DNA from: an uncultured Cohaesibacter sp.
GTDB taxonomy: Bacteria > Pseudomonadota > Alphaproteobacteria > Rhizobiales > Cohaesibacteraceae
Length of the DNA stretch: 64,000 nucleotides
Reading direction: 5' to 3'
Assembly (NCBI RefSeq): GCF_963678225.1
Contig: NZ_OY782764.1
Coordinates: 402,001 to 466,000, forward strand
In this document: positions 36,013 through 44,185 of the stretch, piece after piece
Layout of the letters: each line of letters opens with the position of its first letter
How positions within the stretch are numbered: the stretch's first letter is position 1
Notes under the pieces: generated by a model
What the model saw: the letters and a program-made list of their open reading frames with translations, nothing else
Database searches by the model: none
Told to the model about the DNA's origin: nothing
Position numbers and translations under genes: made by a program

Positions 36013-36891
36013 ATGTCTGAAATCAAGAAAGTTGGGATCATTGGAGCCGGACAAATGGGCAGCGGCATTGCGCATGTCTGCGGTCTATCCGGTTATGATG
36101 TGCTTCTAAATGACATCAATCAGGAAAGACTCGACGAGGCCATCGCCGAAATCACCAGCAATCTGGACCGGCAGGTCACCAAGGGGCGCATTTCGGATGG
36201 GCAGAAGCTGGCAGCGTTGGCCAAGATCACGACGACATTGGACCTGCAGACCATGGCTGACGTAGATCTGGTTATCGAGGCTGTCACTGAGCATGAAGAA
36301 ACAAAGCGCAAGGTTCTTGCCTCCATCACGCCATTCCTCAAGCCCGAAGCCCTGATTGCGTCGAACAGCTCGTCCTATTCCATCACCCGCCTTGCGGCAG
36401 CCACCGACAGGGCAGAACAGTTTATCGGCATGCATTTCATGCGCCCCGTGCCTGTCATGAAGTTGATCGAACTTGTGCGCGGCATAGCGACCGACGAGGC
36501 GACCTTCAAAACTTCGGAAAAATTCGTTGAGAGTCTGGGCAAGACCGTTGCCGTCTCGGAAGATTTCCCCGCCTTCATCGTCAACCGCATCCTGCTTCCC
36601 ATGATCAATGAAGCCATCTACACCCTGTATGAAGGGGTCGGCACAGTGGACGCCATCGATACCGCCATGCGGCTGGGAGCCAATCACCCGATGGGGCCAC
36701 TGGAATTGGCCGACTTTATTGGTCTGGATACCTGCCTGTCCGTCATGCAGGTGCTTTATGATGGATTGGCGGACAGCAAATATCGCCCCTGCCCGCTGCT
36801 GGTCAAATATGTCGAAGCCGGCTGGCTGGGGCGCAAAACACAGCGCGGCTTCTATGACTATCGCAGCGAGATACCGATTCCGACGCGCTAA
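36013..36891 (+). CDS. 3-Hydroxybutyryl-CoA dehydrogenase
   Basis: NAD(P)-dependent dehydrogenase interconverting 3-hydroxybutyryl-CoA and acetoacetyl-CoA. The 292-residue protein starts with the dinucleotide fold VGIIGAGQMGSGIAHVC (residues 7-23). It continues with ASNSSSYSIT and FMRPVPVMKLIEL (the usual FFNPVPVMKL) carrying the catalytic His in GMHFM, then the C-terminal DFPAFIVNRIL and MRLGANHPMGPLELADFIGLD. The size fits the single-function FadB-C type rather than the fused fatty acid complex. The start is the ATG at 36013, where the family's N-terminus begins. Confidence 0.94.
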   Translation: MSEIKKVGIIGAGQMGSGIAHVCGLSGYDVLLNDINQERLDEAIAEITSNLDRQVTKGRISDGQKLAALAKITTTLDLQTMADVDLVIEAVTEHEETKRKVLASITPFLKPEALIASNSSSYSITRLAAATDRAEQFIGMHFMRPVPVMKLIELVRGIATDEATFKTSEKFVESLGKTVAVSEDFPAFIVNRILLPMINEAIYTLYEGVGTVDAIDTAMRLGANHPMGPLELADFIGLDTCLSVMQVLYDGLADSKYRPCPLLVKYVEAGWLGRKTQRGFYDYRSEIPIPTR

Positions 36892-36931
36892 GCTTTGCCC
36901 GAGCGATCAGGTATCCCCCGTCAAACATCAC

Positions 36932-36958
36932 GCCAGCCCAGCATCTGGGCTGGCTTTT
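36932..36958 (+). terminator. Terminator after 3-hydroxybutyryl-CoA dehydrogenase
   Basis: GCCAGCCCA and TGGGCTGGC pair around a short loop and are followed by TTTTC. Confidence 0.85.
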
Positions 36959-36992
36959 CTGTACAGAAATACAGAAAAACACAGAAAACTAT

Positions 36993-37007
36993 TTAAACAC
37001 ACTTTAA
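36993..37007 (+). promoter_or_regulatory. Candidate CtrA box upstream of the small motility-type gene
   Basis: TTAA-ACACACT-TTAA is an exact TTAA-N7-TTAA match to the CtrA consensus, 80-94 bases upstream of the start codon of the 68-residue protein. A third TTAA follows at about 37015. Confidence 0.5.
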
Positions 37008-37086
37008 CACAGTCTTAAGAGAGCTACCGGACAATTGGGGTAAGGCAAACCATGAAGCAGGAGTAACCCCCAAAGGAGAATACTCG

Positions 37087-37293
37087 ATGTCCAGCGTAGC
37101 TTCGTCCGGTGCGGCAATCGCCTACACCAACGCAGCCCAGTCAAGCATGGATCTGGGTTCGACCCTAATAAAGATGGCGCATAACGCCGATATGAACATG
37201 GCCAACACCCTTGATGCCCTCGTCCAAAAGGGCATGCAGAATAGCGGCTCGCCCCCCCAAGGCATGGGCCAGGCAGTCAATATCAAGGCATAA
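37087..37293 (+). CDS. Small YjfB-like putative motility protein
   Basis: A 68-residue protein with no signal peptide or membrane helix. The central helix LGSTLIKMAHNADMNMANTL and the C-terminal methionine- and glycine-rich tail resemble the small YjfB family annotated as putative motility proteins. The similarity is by eye only. The ribosome site AAAGGAG is strong and well placed. It has its own upstream region with a CtrA-type box, fitting a motility or cell-cycle gene. It converges with the TlpA-like gene. Confidence 0.6.
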   Translation: MSSVASSGAAIAYTNAAQSSMDLGSTLIKMAHNADMNMANTLDALVQKGMQNSGSPPQGMGQAVNIKA

Positions 37294-37445
37294 GGTCGCT
37301 CAAACGCGCCCAAACAAAAAGCCGCGCAGCCCTTTTCAACAGCCTGCGCGCTAAAACCTGCGCTCCGAACCGGGCGCGGGATCGCTCTTGTGTGCGGCTT
37401 CTCCCCCAGTGCCCAGCCCCAGTTCCCTAAGTCCTCCCGGTCCTT

Positions 37446-38078
37446 CTATTCCGATTCTACAATCGTCTTGACCAAATCCTGCGCTTCCGCTGATGCCCAG
37501 GCTGCAGGGCCTGCCATATGCGCCAGCGAGCAGCCATCCTTGTTGATGATCAGCGTTGAGGGCATACCAAACGCCATGCCCTTTGAGCGCAGGGCCGGAA
37601 ACATTCCCATTTTCTCATCATAATAAAGCGTCAGATGCTCAATGCCTATCTCATCGAAAAAGGCACGGGGCTTGTCTGGCGATTTGCGATCAAGGCTTAC
37701 CGTGACCACTTCAAAGTCATCCCCCCCGAGCGCAGCCTGTAGCCCATCAAGATCAGGCATCTCGTGACGACAGGGTGCGCACCAGGTCGCCCACAAATTG
37801 AGAAGCACCGTCTTGCCCTTGAAATCGGCAAGAGAAACAGCGCTGCCATCCTCGCGCTTGAACGCAAGTCCTGAGAAATCCACCGGATGCCCGCTGGTCT
37901 GGAGCGCCGCAATCGGCCCCTTGATCATGGGATCGATGGCGCCAATCTGCTGCTTGGCAGCAGGGCAGCTTTCTTGCGCGGAAACGGAGGGAGCCGCGAT
38001 GGCAACAGCGCCGGAAAGGGCCATCAGAAAAAGCAGGCCAGCACGCAAGGGCCGGAATTTTTGAGCAAATGAAAACAT
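37446..38078 (-). CDS. TlpA-like thiol:disulfide oxidoreductase
   Basis: A 210-residue exported thioredoxin-fold protein. Signal peptide: RPLRAGLLFLMALSGAVAIA, likely cleaved near VSAQ-ES. The redox-active pair is in WATWCAPCRHEMPDL (near 100) and the cis-proline loop in FGMPSTLIINKDG (near 175). TlpA/ResE proteins reduce or oxidise periplasmic thiols, often for cytochrome c assembly. The start is the ATG at 38076-38078 with AAGGGGAAA upstream; the in-frame extension to 38312 would hide the signal peptide. Standing divergent from argH is common in Rhizobiales as far as I recall. Confidence 0.88.
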   Translation of the reverse strand: MFSFAQKFRPLRAGLLFLMALSGAVAIAAPSVSAQESCPAAKQQIGAIDPMIKGPIAALQTSGHPVDFSGLAFKREDGSAVSLADFKGKTVLLNLWATWCAPCRHEMPDLDGLQAALGGDDFEVVTVSLDRKSPDKPRAFFDEIGIEHLTLYYDEKMGMFPALRSKGMAFGMPSTLIINKDGCSLAHMAGPAAWASAEAQDLVKTIVESE

Positions 38079-38238
38079 TTCTGTTTCCCCTTCTTCAATC
38101 AAGACCCCCGCCGAAGACGGGAAATCATCACAATGAGCCACAAGTGAACGATCTTTCCTCAGTATTGGCGCTGACAGTCCCATTTTGTTATGGCATAAAG
38201 CAACACGACTTACCGATCTGATCAATGGAATAAGCATC

Positions 38239-39639
38239 ATGAGTAATAAAATGTGGGGCGGCCGCTTCTCCGAAGGTCCGGACGCCATTATGGAAGAAAT
38301 CAATGCTTCCATCGATTTCGATAAAAAACTCTACTCCCAGGACATTGCCGGATCCAAAGCGCATGTGCGCATGTTGGCCAAGCAGGAAATCGTGCCTGCC
38401 GATGATGCCAAAGCCATTGAACAAGGTCTAGACACAATCGCTGGAGAAATTGAGGCAGGGGACTTCACTTTTTCGCGCGCGCTGGAAGACATTCACATGA
38501 ATGTGGAAAGCCGCCTTTCAGACCTCATCGGCCCCAATGCCGGACGGCTCCATACAGCCCGCTCGCGCAATGATCAGGTAGCCACCGACTTCCGCCTATG
38601 GGTACGCGACACGCTCGACACCCTTGATGGCCAGCTGCTCGAGCTACAAAGCACTTTCGCAAGCAAGGCGGAAGAGTTTGCCAATGCCGTCATGCCAGGC
38701 TTCACCCATCTTCAAAGCGCCCAGCCAGTAACCTTCGGCCACCATATGATGGCCTATGTGGAAATGCTCTCCCGCGACCGGGGCCGGGTGCAGGATGCCC
38801 GCAAGCGCATGAATGAATGCCCTCTGGGCTCTGCTGCGCTGGCTGGCACCTCCTTCCCGATCGATCGCCACATGACGGCAGAAGCCCTTGGCTTTGACCG
38901 CCCGACGGCCAACTCTCTGGACGGGGTTTCTGATCGTGATTTTGCTCTTGAAGCACTGTCTGCCGCCTCCATCTGCGCCATGCATCTTTCGCGCTTTGCC
39001 GAAGAGCTGGTCATCTGGTCATCCGCCCAGTTCCGCTTCGTGAAGCTTTCGGACAAATTCTCCACCGGCTCTTCCATCATGCCACAAAAGCGCAATCCCG
39101 ACGCAGCCGAGCTGGTCCGCGCCAAATCCGGCCGCATCATCGGTGCGCTCAATGCCCTGTTGATCGTCATGAAGGGCCTGCCGCTTGCCTATTCCAAGGA
39201 CATGCAGGAAGACAAGGAGCAGGTCTTCGACGCCTTGCAGAATCTGTCCCTGTGTGTCGCAGCCATGACCGGCATGGTAGCGGATCTGGAACCCAATGTG
39301 AAAGAGCTGAAAAAGGCCGCTGGCTCTGGCTATTCCACAGCCACGGATCTGGCCGACTGGCTCGTACGGACACTGGGCATGCCCTTCCGCAACGCCCATC
39401 ATGTCACCGGCAGCCTTGTTGCCATGGCCGCCGAGCGCAATATCGAGCTGCACAAGCTTAGCCTTGAAGACATGCAGACGGTCGAACCAACCATTACCGA
39501 AGATGTTTTCTCGGTGCTCTCGGTCGACAAATCCGTCCGCAGTCGCGTCTCTTTTGGGGGCACCGCCCCAGCCAATGTCAAAAAACAGGCAAAAAGCTGG
39601 CTGAAAAAGCTTGAAAAAGAAAAAGCAGCCAAGCAATAG
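38239..39639 (+). CDS. argH: Argininosuccinate lyase
   Basis: Last step of arginine biosynthesis: argininosuccinate to arginine and fumarate. The 466 residues open with [15 protein letters not shown] and carry [11 protein letters not shown] (near 110), [16 protein letters not shown] (near 155, catalytic His/Thr region) and the flexible fumarase-superfamily signature [15 protein letters not shown] (near 275). Length is normal. The start chosen is the ATG at 38239, since the upstream in-frame residues from 38185 are not family-like. It begins the argH-lptM-lysA cluster. Confidence 0.96.
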   Translation: MSNKMWGGRFSEGPDAIMEEINASIDFDKKLYSQDIAGSKAHVRMLAKQEIVPADDAKAIEQGLDTIAGEIEAGDFTFSRALEDIHMNVESRLSDLIGPNAGRLHTARSRNDQVATDFRLWVRDTLDTLDGQLLELQSTFASKAEEFANAVMPGFTHLQSAQPVTFGHHMMAYVEMLSRDRGRVQDARKRMNECPLGSAALAGTSFPIDRHMTAEALGFDRPTANSLDGVSDRDFALEALSAASICAMHLSRFAEELVIWSSAQFRFVKLSDKFSTGSSIMPQKRNPDAAELVRAKSGRIIGALNALLIVMKGLPLAYSKDMQEDKEQVFDALQNLSLCVAAMTGMVADLEPNVKELKKAAGSGYSTATDLADWLVRTLGMPFRNAHHVTGSLVAMAAERNIELHKLSLEDMQTVEPTITEDVFSVLSVDKSVRSRVSFGGTAPANVKKQAKSWLKKLEKEKAAKQ

Positions 39640-39743
39640 TCAACAAGAACAAACAGGCCGGAGCCAACAAAGCCCGGCCTCGTTCATGGTGCGCTTACCT
39701 CCGTCACCATCCAGACCATGCGAAGAAAAAGGGATATCAAGCG

Positions 39744-39992
39744 ATGGCTCATGGCATTTTTTCAAAGTCCGTCGTCAAAACCGCCGCAACCGGCCTCATC
39801 GCATTGGGCATGGTGGCCAGCCTAGCCGCCTGCGGTGTGCGCGGACCACTGCAGGCCCCGTCAGCCAACACCAATGCGCAAAGCACCATCAAGGATCCGG
39901 TGGCAAGCGAAGGAGCCGTTGACGAGCAAGAGCCTCAGGCCACCCCGACGAAGACGGCCAATGACGACTTCTTCCTCGACCCTCTGCTCTAG
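39744..39992 (+). CDS. lptM: LptM-like lipoprotein
   Basis: An 82-residue lipoprotein. The signal peptide ends in the lipobox LAAC (Cys31 or nearby), immediately followed by GVRGPLQAP, which matches the conserved CGxRGPL start of LptM (YifL) proteins. LptM helps mature the LPS-transport protein LptD in the outer membrane. The remaining sequence is a flexible acidic/proline tail. Location between argH and lysA is the usual place for this gene. AAGGGATAT precedes the ATG. Confidence 0.88.
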   Translation: MAHGIFSKSVVKTAATGLIALGMVASLAACGVRGPLQAPSANTNAQSTIKDPVASEGAVDEQEPQATPTKTANDDFFLDPLL

Positions 39993-40104
39993 CGCCAAGC
40001 TCACGGTACTGCCCTCCGGTGCCCGGAATCGAAACTATGCCCCGCTCGTCTGCCGTGCAAAAGCGCGTGCTTTCGACTGAAGTGACCAAAGAAAAGAGAT
40101 AGCC

Positions 40105-41376
40105 ATGCACCATTTCGATTATATCGACGGCGTCATGCATGCTGAAGGCGTTTCCATTCCGGACATCGCCGAGCAAGTCGGCACCCCTTTCTATGTCTAT
40201 TCCACCGCGACGCTCGAACGCCATTACAAGGTATTTTCCGAGGCTTTTGGTGATGTGGACTCCATGCTCTGCTACGCCATGAAGGCCAACTCCAATCAGG
40301 CCGTGCTGAAGGTACTCGCACGCCTTGGTGCTGGCGCCGACGTTGTCTCTGAGGGGGAAATGCGGCGCGCTCTGGCAGCAGGCATTCCCGCTTCCAAAAT
40401 CCTCTTCTCCGGCGTAGGTAAAACCCGCCGCGAGCTGACCTTTGCGCTGGAACAGGACATTCTCTGCTTCAATGTCGAATCCGAACCAGAGCTTGAGCAT
40501 TTGAGCAAGATCGCAGCAGAGCTTGGCAAAGAGGCTCGCATTTCCTTGCGGATCAATCCAGATGTGGATGCAAAGACCCACGCCAAGATCGCGACCGGCA
40601 AATCGGAAAACAAATTCGGCATTCCCTGGAAGCGCGCCCGCGAGGTGTATCAACGCGCCAACTGCCTGCCCGGCATCAAGGTCACCGGCATCGACATGCA
40701 TATCGGTAGCCAGATCACCCATCTGGAACCCTTTGATTCTGCATTCGAGCGCCTTGAGGAACTGGTCAAGCAGCTGCGCAGCGACGGCATCGAGATCGAT
40801 CATGTGGATCTGGGTGGCGGTCTGGGCATACCCTACCAGAACACCCAGTCGCCACCGCCTCTGCCGCGCGACTATGCCGAAACGGTCAAGAAGCATGTCA
40901 AGGATCTCGACTGCAAGGTCTATTTCGAACCCGGTCGCCTCATCGCAGGCAACGCGGGCGTGTTGATCACCCAGGTCATTTATCGCAAGGAAGGGGAAGG
41001 CAAAACCTTCGTCATCGTAGATGGTGCCATGAATGATCTCATCCGGCCCACGCTCTATGAAGCATGGCACGAGGCCAAACCCGTAACCGAACCATCCTAC
41101 GACACCCCAGTCTCGAATGTGGACATTGTAGGACCCGTTTGTGAAACAGGAGATTTCCTGGCGCAGGATCGCCCCCTGCCTCATATGGATTCAGGCGATC
41201 TGGTGGCTATCATGTCAGCGGGAGCTTATGGCGCGGTGCAGGCCTGCACTTATAACAGCCGCCTGCTGGTGCCCGAAGTGCTGGTCAGTGGCGACAAGTG
41301 GCATGTCATCCGAGAACGCAAGAGCTATGACGCATTGCTCGCGCTGGACAGTGTGCCAGACTGGCTGGAAGAATAG
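40105..41376 (+). CDS. lysA: Diaminopimelate decarboxylase
   Basis: PLP enzyme converting meso-diaminopimelate to lysine. The 423 residues show the PLP lysine in CYAMKANSNQAVLK (near 57), NKFGIPW (near 172), the glycine-rich HVDLGGGLGIPY (near 235) and CETGDFLAQDR (near 350), as well as EPGRLIAGNAG for substrate and PLP contact. Length is normal. A strong terminator follows. The product links with the lptM/argH cluster only by location. Confidence 0.96.
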   Translation: MHHFDYIDGVMHAEGVSIPDIAEQVGTPFYVYSTATLERHYKVFSEAFGDVDSMLCYAMKANSNQAVLKVLARLGAGADVVSEGEMRRALAAGIPASKILFSGVGKTRRELTFALEQDILCFNVESEPELEHLSKIAAELGKEARISLRINPDVDAKTHAKIATGKSENKFGIPWKRAREVYQRANCLPGIKVTGIDMHIGSQITHLEPFDSAFERLEELVKQLRSDGIEIDHVDLGGGLGIPYQNTQSPPPLPRDYAETVKKHVKDLDCKVYFEPGRLIAGNAGVLITQVIYRKEGEGKTFVIVDGAMNDLIRPTLYEAWHEAKPVTEPSYDTPVSNVDIVGPVCETGDFLAQDRPLPHMDSGDLVAIMSAGAYGAVQACTYNSRLLVPEVLVSGDKWHVIRERKSYDALLALDSVPDWLEE

Positions 41377-41396
41377 TCCGACCGATAGCTGAATGT

Positions 41397-41427
41397 AAAA
41401 AGGGATGGCAAATGCCATCCCTTTTTT
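41397..41427 (+). terminator. Terminator after lysA
   Basis: AAAAAGGGATGGC and GCCATCCCTTTTT pair around a very short AT loop and run into a T-tract. Confidence 0.9.
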
Positions 41428-41462
41428 TAAACGCTTGTCATAAGCTCCAGGCGGAAACCATC

Positions 41463-41873
41463 TTATCCATACATCGCACGCGACATGGAAACCGGACCAA
41501 GAGACGCCTCTCCAGACAGAGCCTCTCTTACGGCACGGCGAATTTCTGCCAGAGAAAAGGGTTTTGACACCACATCATGCACAATAGCAGCGAGGCTATC
41601 ACAGCGCTCGCGCTGATCGGCAAATCCGGTCATCATAAGGATGGTCATTTCCGGCCAGCTGGTTGCGGCAGACTTGGCCAGTTCAATGCCATCCATTTCG
41701 GGCATCTTGATATCAGTCAGAAGCAGATCGAATGACCCTCCATGCTCAGCAAGAAGGTCCATAGCATCTGTTCCGTCTTCAGCGGTTTTGACGTCATGCC
41801 CGTCCATCATCAATGCCCGCTGCACAAACATGCGAACCCCGTCGTCATCTTCGGTAAGAAGAATTCGGGCCAT
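41463..41873 (-). CDS. Single-domain response regulator (CpdR-like)
   Basis: A 136-residue stand-alone receiver: acidic LTEDDDGVRMF, phospho-acceptor Asp in LLTDIKMPEMDG (near 54), Thr switch in MMTGFADQ and Lys in VVSKPFS (near 105). This sequence type, with TEDD/MPEMDGIELA and KPFSLAEIRRAV, is close to the CpdR group that controls ClpXP proteolysis of CtrA in alphaproteobacteria, but several related receivers exist, so the identity is tentative. GGGGGTAAGG lies 3-12 bases before the ATG. Confidence 0.85.
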   Translation of the reverse strand: MARILLTEDDDGVRMFVQRALMMDGHDVKTAEDGTDAMDLLAEHGGSFDLLLTDIKMPEMDGIELAKSAATSWPEMTILMMTGFADQRERCDSLAAIVHDVVSKPFSLAEIRRAVREALSGEASLGPVSMSRAMYG

Positions 41874-42014
41874 AACCTTACCCCCAAAATACTCTTTTTA
41901 GTCACACCAAGATCTTTTGCCGATCTTGCTCGCCTATTTGACAGCCAAAAGGTTTACCAAAAGCGAAAACGGGACGGAAAAATTGAAGCACCGGCATGTT
42001 TACACATAAGGAAA

Positions 42015-42048
42015 AGCGCAGATCCAACCACTCGGTTCGACCTGCGCT
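42015..42048 (-). terminator. Possible terminator after hpt
   Basis: On the minus strand AGCGCAG and CTGCGCT enclose a second small stem (AACC/GGTT), followed by TTTTCC. It lies about 35 bases after the hpt stop. Confidence 0.5.
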
Positions 42049-42082
42049 CTTGCTCTCAATCACATTCAGTTATCTGATTTTA

Positions 42083-42616
42083 TTAATTATTTTCTTCCAG
42101 ATAGCCAACAAAAGGCACTTCGCGGTATGAGTGTGCCTTGTCCATTCCGTAGCCGACAACAAATTTGTCAGGGCATTCAAAACCGACATATTCCGCATTA
42201 AGATCGACGATCCTTTTACCCGGCTTATCGAGCAAAACTGCAATGTCTGCGCGATTGGCGCCCCGTTCCTGCAAGAGGTTCTTCGCATAGGCCAGAGTGC
42301 GCCCGGATTCCAGAATATCATCGATCAAAAGCACATCGCGATCCTTCACAATGACCTCGATGTCACGCACAACCTTCACATTGCCCGAAGATTTGGTGCC
42401 AGACCCGTAGCTGGAGAGCGACATGAATTCCACTTCCAGCGGAACGCCGGCGCGGTACAGAGAGCGCAACAGATCTGCTGCGAACACGAAGCTTCCCTTG
42501 AGGACCGCAATAACGAGCAGATTTTTATATCCAGCCTCTGCGATGGCGTTTGCCAGTTCCTGATTTCGGCTGGCGAGTGTCGCCTCGTCATAGAGGACTT
42601 CAATGGTATCTGTCAT
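42083..42616 (-). CDS. hpt: Hypoxanthine phosphoribosyltransferase
   Basis: Purine salvage: hypoxanthine (and usually guanine) plus PRPP to IMP or GMP. The 177 residues contain VLKGSFVFAADLLR (near 40), the SYGSGTKSSG flexible loop (near 70), the PRPP signature VLLIDDILESGRTL (near 96) and PDKFVVGYGMD near 150. GGAAGCCGGAAA precedes the ATG. It is downstream of the zinc-ribbon repeat gene on the same strand (59 bases apart) and possibly co-transcribed. Confidence 0.95.
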   Translation of the reverse strand: MTDTIEVLYDEATLASRNQELANAIAEAGYKNLLVIAVLKGSFVFAADLLRSLYRAGVPLEVEFMSLSSYGSGTKSSGNVKVVRDIEVIVKDRDVLLIDDILESGRTLAYAKNLLQERGANRADIAVLLDKPGKRIVDLNAEYVGFECPDKFVVGYGMDKAHSYREVPFVGYLEENN

Positions 42617-42675
42617 GAATTTTTCCGGCTTCCCTTCAGACGCAGACTCTGTCAGATGGCCTGGCCTTTGATGAT

Positions 42676-43959
42676 CTATTCGTTGAACACGCGCATCGAG
42701 AGATATCGTGCTTGCGCGGGCGCAGCAATCGACGTCTCGATCAGTTTGCGCTCACCCGGCCCGAGGCCCACATGGTCCGGTCCGATGGTCCATGAATAAA
42801 GCTCAAGACGCTCCTTGCCAAGGACGGAAAACTCCACAGAGGGAAGAATCACAGGTTCAGTGCCCGGATTGACCAGTTCCGTCTCGATAGCAAGCACTGG
42901 TGACCCGCTTTTCTGCTCAAGGCGCACATCAACCATCTCGATATCGACACCGACCACATTCACATTCATTCCAAACATGGAATAAAGAGAGGCAAGGTCC
43001 GGAATGCGTTTCACCCAAAATTGAGGCGCCATGAACAGAGCCCCCAACAAAATCATCGTGGTTGCAAGAGCAGCGCCACCCAGCACCCACTCCCTCTTCA
43101 CGGAACGGTTGACCCCGGCTCCCCCCTTTTGTTTTTTGTTTTTCGCCTTTCGACGTCGGCGGCGTGCCCGGGCTTCTGTTCCGCCGCGCGCGACTTTCTT
43201 TTGCGCTTCAAAAGCAGCGGCATCCAGAAGATCGACCACAGGAGGCTGGAAGTCGTCCCCGCCGTCCCCCTTCACCACAAAGGGCTTTGAAGCCCCATCA
43301 TCAGAAGTGGCGTCGTCCGACCCGGCCTCAGGCTCTCCTGCGGACGAAGCCTCGGCTTTCTGAGCTTTTTCCGCCTTGCCAGCAGGCTCATCAAACAGGG
43401 AATCGATATCGTCCTGGCTCTGCTCCTCGCCCCCTGAGGGGCTATCGAACAGGGCGTCGATATCATCCTGACTTTGCTCTTCACCGCCGGAAGGGCTGTC
43501 AAACAGCGCGTCGATATCGTCCTGACTTTGCTCTTCACCGCCGGAAGGGCTGTCAAACAGCGCGTCGATATCATCCTGGCTTTGTTCCTCGCCACCAGAC
43601 GGGCTGTCAAACAGAGCATCGATATCGTCCTGACTTTGCTCTTCACCACCTGAGGGGCTGTCGAACAACGCGTCAATATCATCCTGACTTTGCTCTTTGC
43701 CGGCGGAGGGGCTGTCGAACAACGCGTCAATATCGTCCTGACTTTGTTCCTTTCCTGCATCTGGCTGCGGCTCGGGCTCTTTTGCCGCTGGCTTTGGGGC
43801 TGGTTTGAGGTCAGGTGCCTTTTCAGGCTTCGGTTCAGGGGTCTGTTCCGCATGCCAAGTTTCCCCGCAACTGGAACAACGCACGGACCGCCCTTCAGCG
43901 CCGATATAATCATCGGGGACCTGATAGCTTGTCGCACAATTTGGGCAGGTTATCTTCAT
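42676..43959 (-). CDS. MJ0042-type zinc-ribbon membrane protein with seven SQDDIDALF repeats
   Basis: A 427-residue protein. The N-terminus is a zinc ribbon: MKITCPNC with Cys5, Cys8, then RCSSCGETWHA with Cys28 and Cys31. A proline/lysine-rich linker leads to seven tandem 18-residue repeats (about 68-193) of the form GGEEQSQDDIDALFDSPS. An acidic stretch, a basic RRRRRKAKNKK segment and one membrane helix (around 285-310) follow. The last ~120 residues form a beta-rich DUF3426-type domain. The start is the ATG at 43957-43959; upstream in-frame residues are not family-like. Such zinc-ribbon proteins commonly sit between hpt and ftsE. Function unknown; the repeat resembles the FliM N-terminal CheY-binding peptide. 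Confidence 0.85.
   Translation of the reverse strand: MKITCPNCATSYQVPDDYIGAEGRSVRCSSCGETWHAEQTPEPKPEKAPDLKPAPKPAAKEPEPQPDAGKEQSQDDIDALFDSPSAGKEQSQDDIDALFDSPSGGEEQSQDDIDALFDSPSGGEEQSQDDIDALFDSPSGGEEQSQDDIDALFDSPSGGEEQSQDDIDALFDSPSGGEEQSQDDIDSLFDEPAGKAEKAQKAEASSAGEPEAGSDDATSDDGASKPFVVKGDGGDDFQPPVVDLLDAAAFEAQKKVARGGTEARARRRRRKAKNKKQKGGAGVNRSVKREWVLGGAALATTMILLGALFMAPQFWVKRIPDLASLYSMFGMNVNVVGVDIEMVDVRLEQKSGSPVLAIETELVNPGTEPVILPSVEFSVLGKERLELYSWTIGPDHVGLGPGERKLIETSIAAPAQARYLSMRVFNE
43381..43758 (-). repeat. Seven-copy 54-base tandem repeat inside the zinc-ribbon gene
   Basis: Seven in-frame units of 54 bases, each containing GATATC or AATATC followed by (G/A)TCCTG on the plus strand at exact 54-base steps (43405, 43459, 43513 and so on). 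The fifth and sixth units are almost identical in DNA, pointing to recent duplication, while the outer units have diverged (KEQ instead of EEQ, ending DEPA). Confidence 0.97.
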
Positions 43960-44185
43960 CGGTGCTTCAACACTGCAAAGGAATGGGTATAAGCGGCTCC
44001 CCGCCTTTTGACGCCCACATTCTAGACAAAGCATTGAAAGGAGGCGAATCATCCACAACATAGGATATCAGCCATTAAGGCTTTGCCAAGCCCCGCTCAA
44101 AGATCAATGATTGTGTATAGTTATCGGGTGAATCGGGACACCAAATCATGCAAGCTGCCATCAAACGACCAGAAGGAAGATCATA

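Noticed and set aside
43381-43758. Possible CRISPR-like array (regular 54-base repeats)
   Set aside because: Units are contiguous without spacers, in frame, and encode an amino-acid repeat; no cas genes are near.
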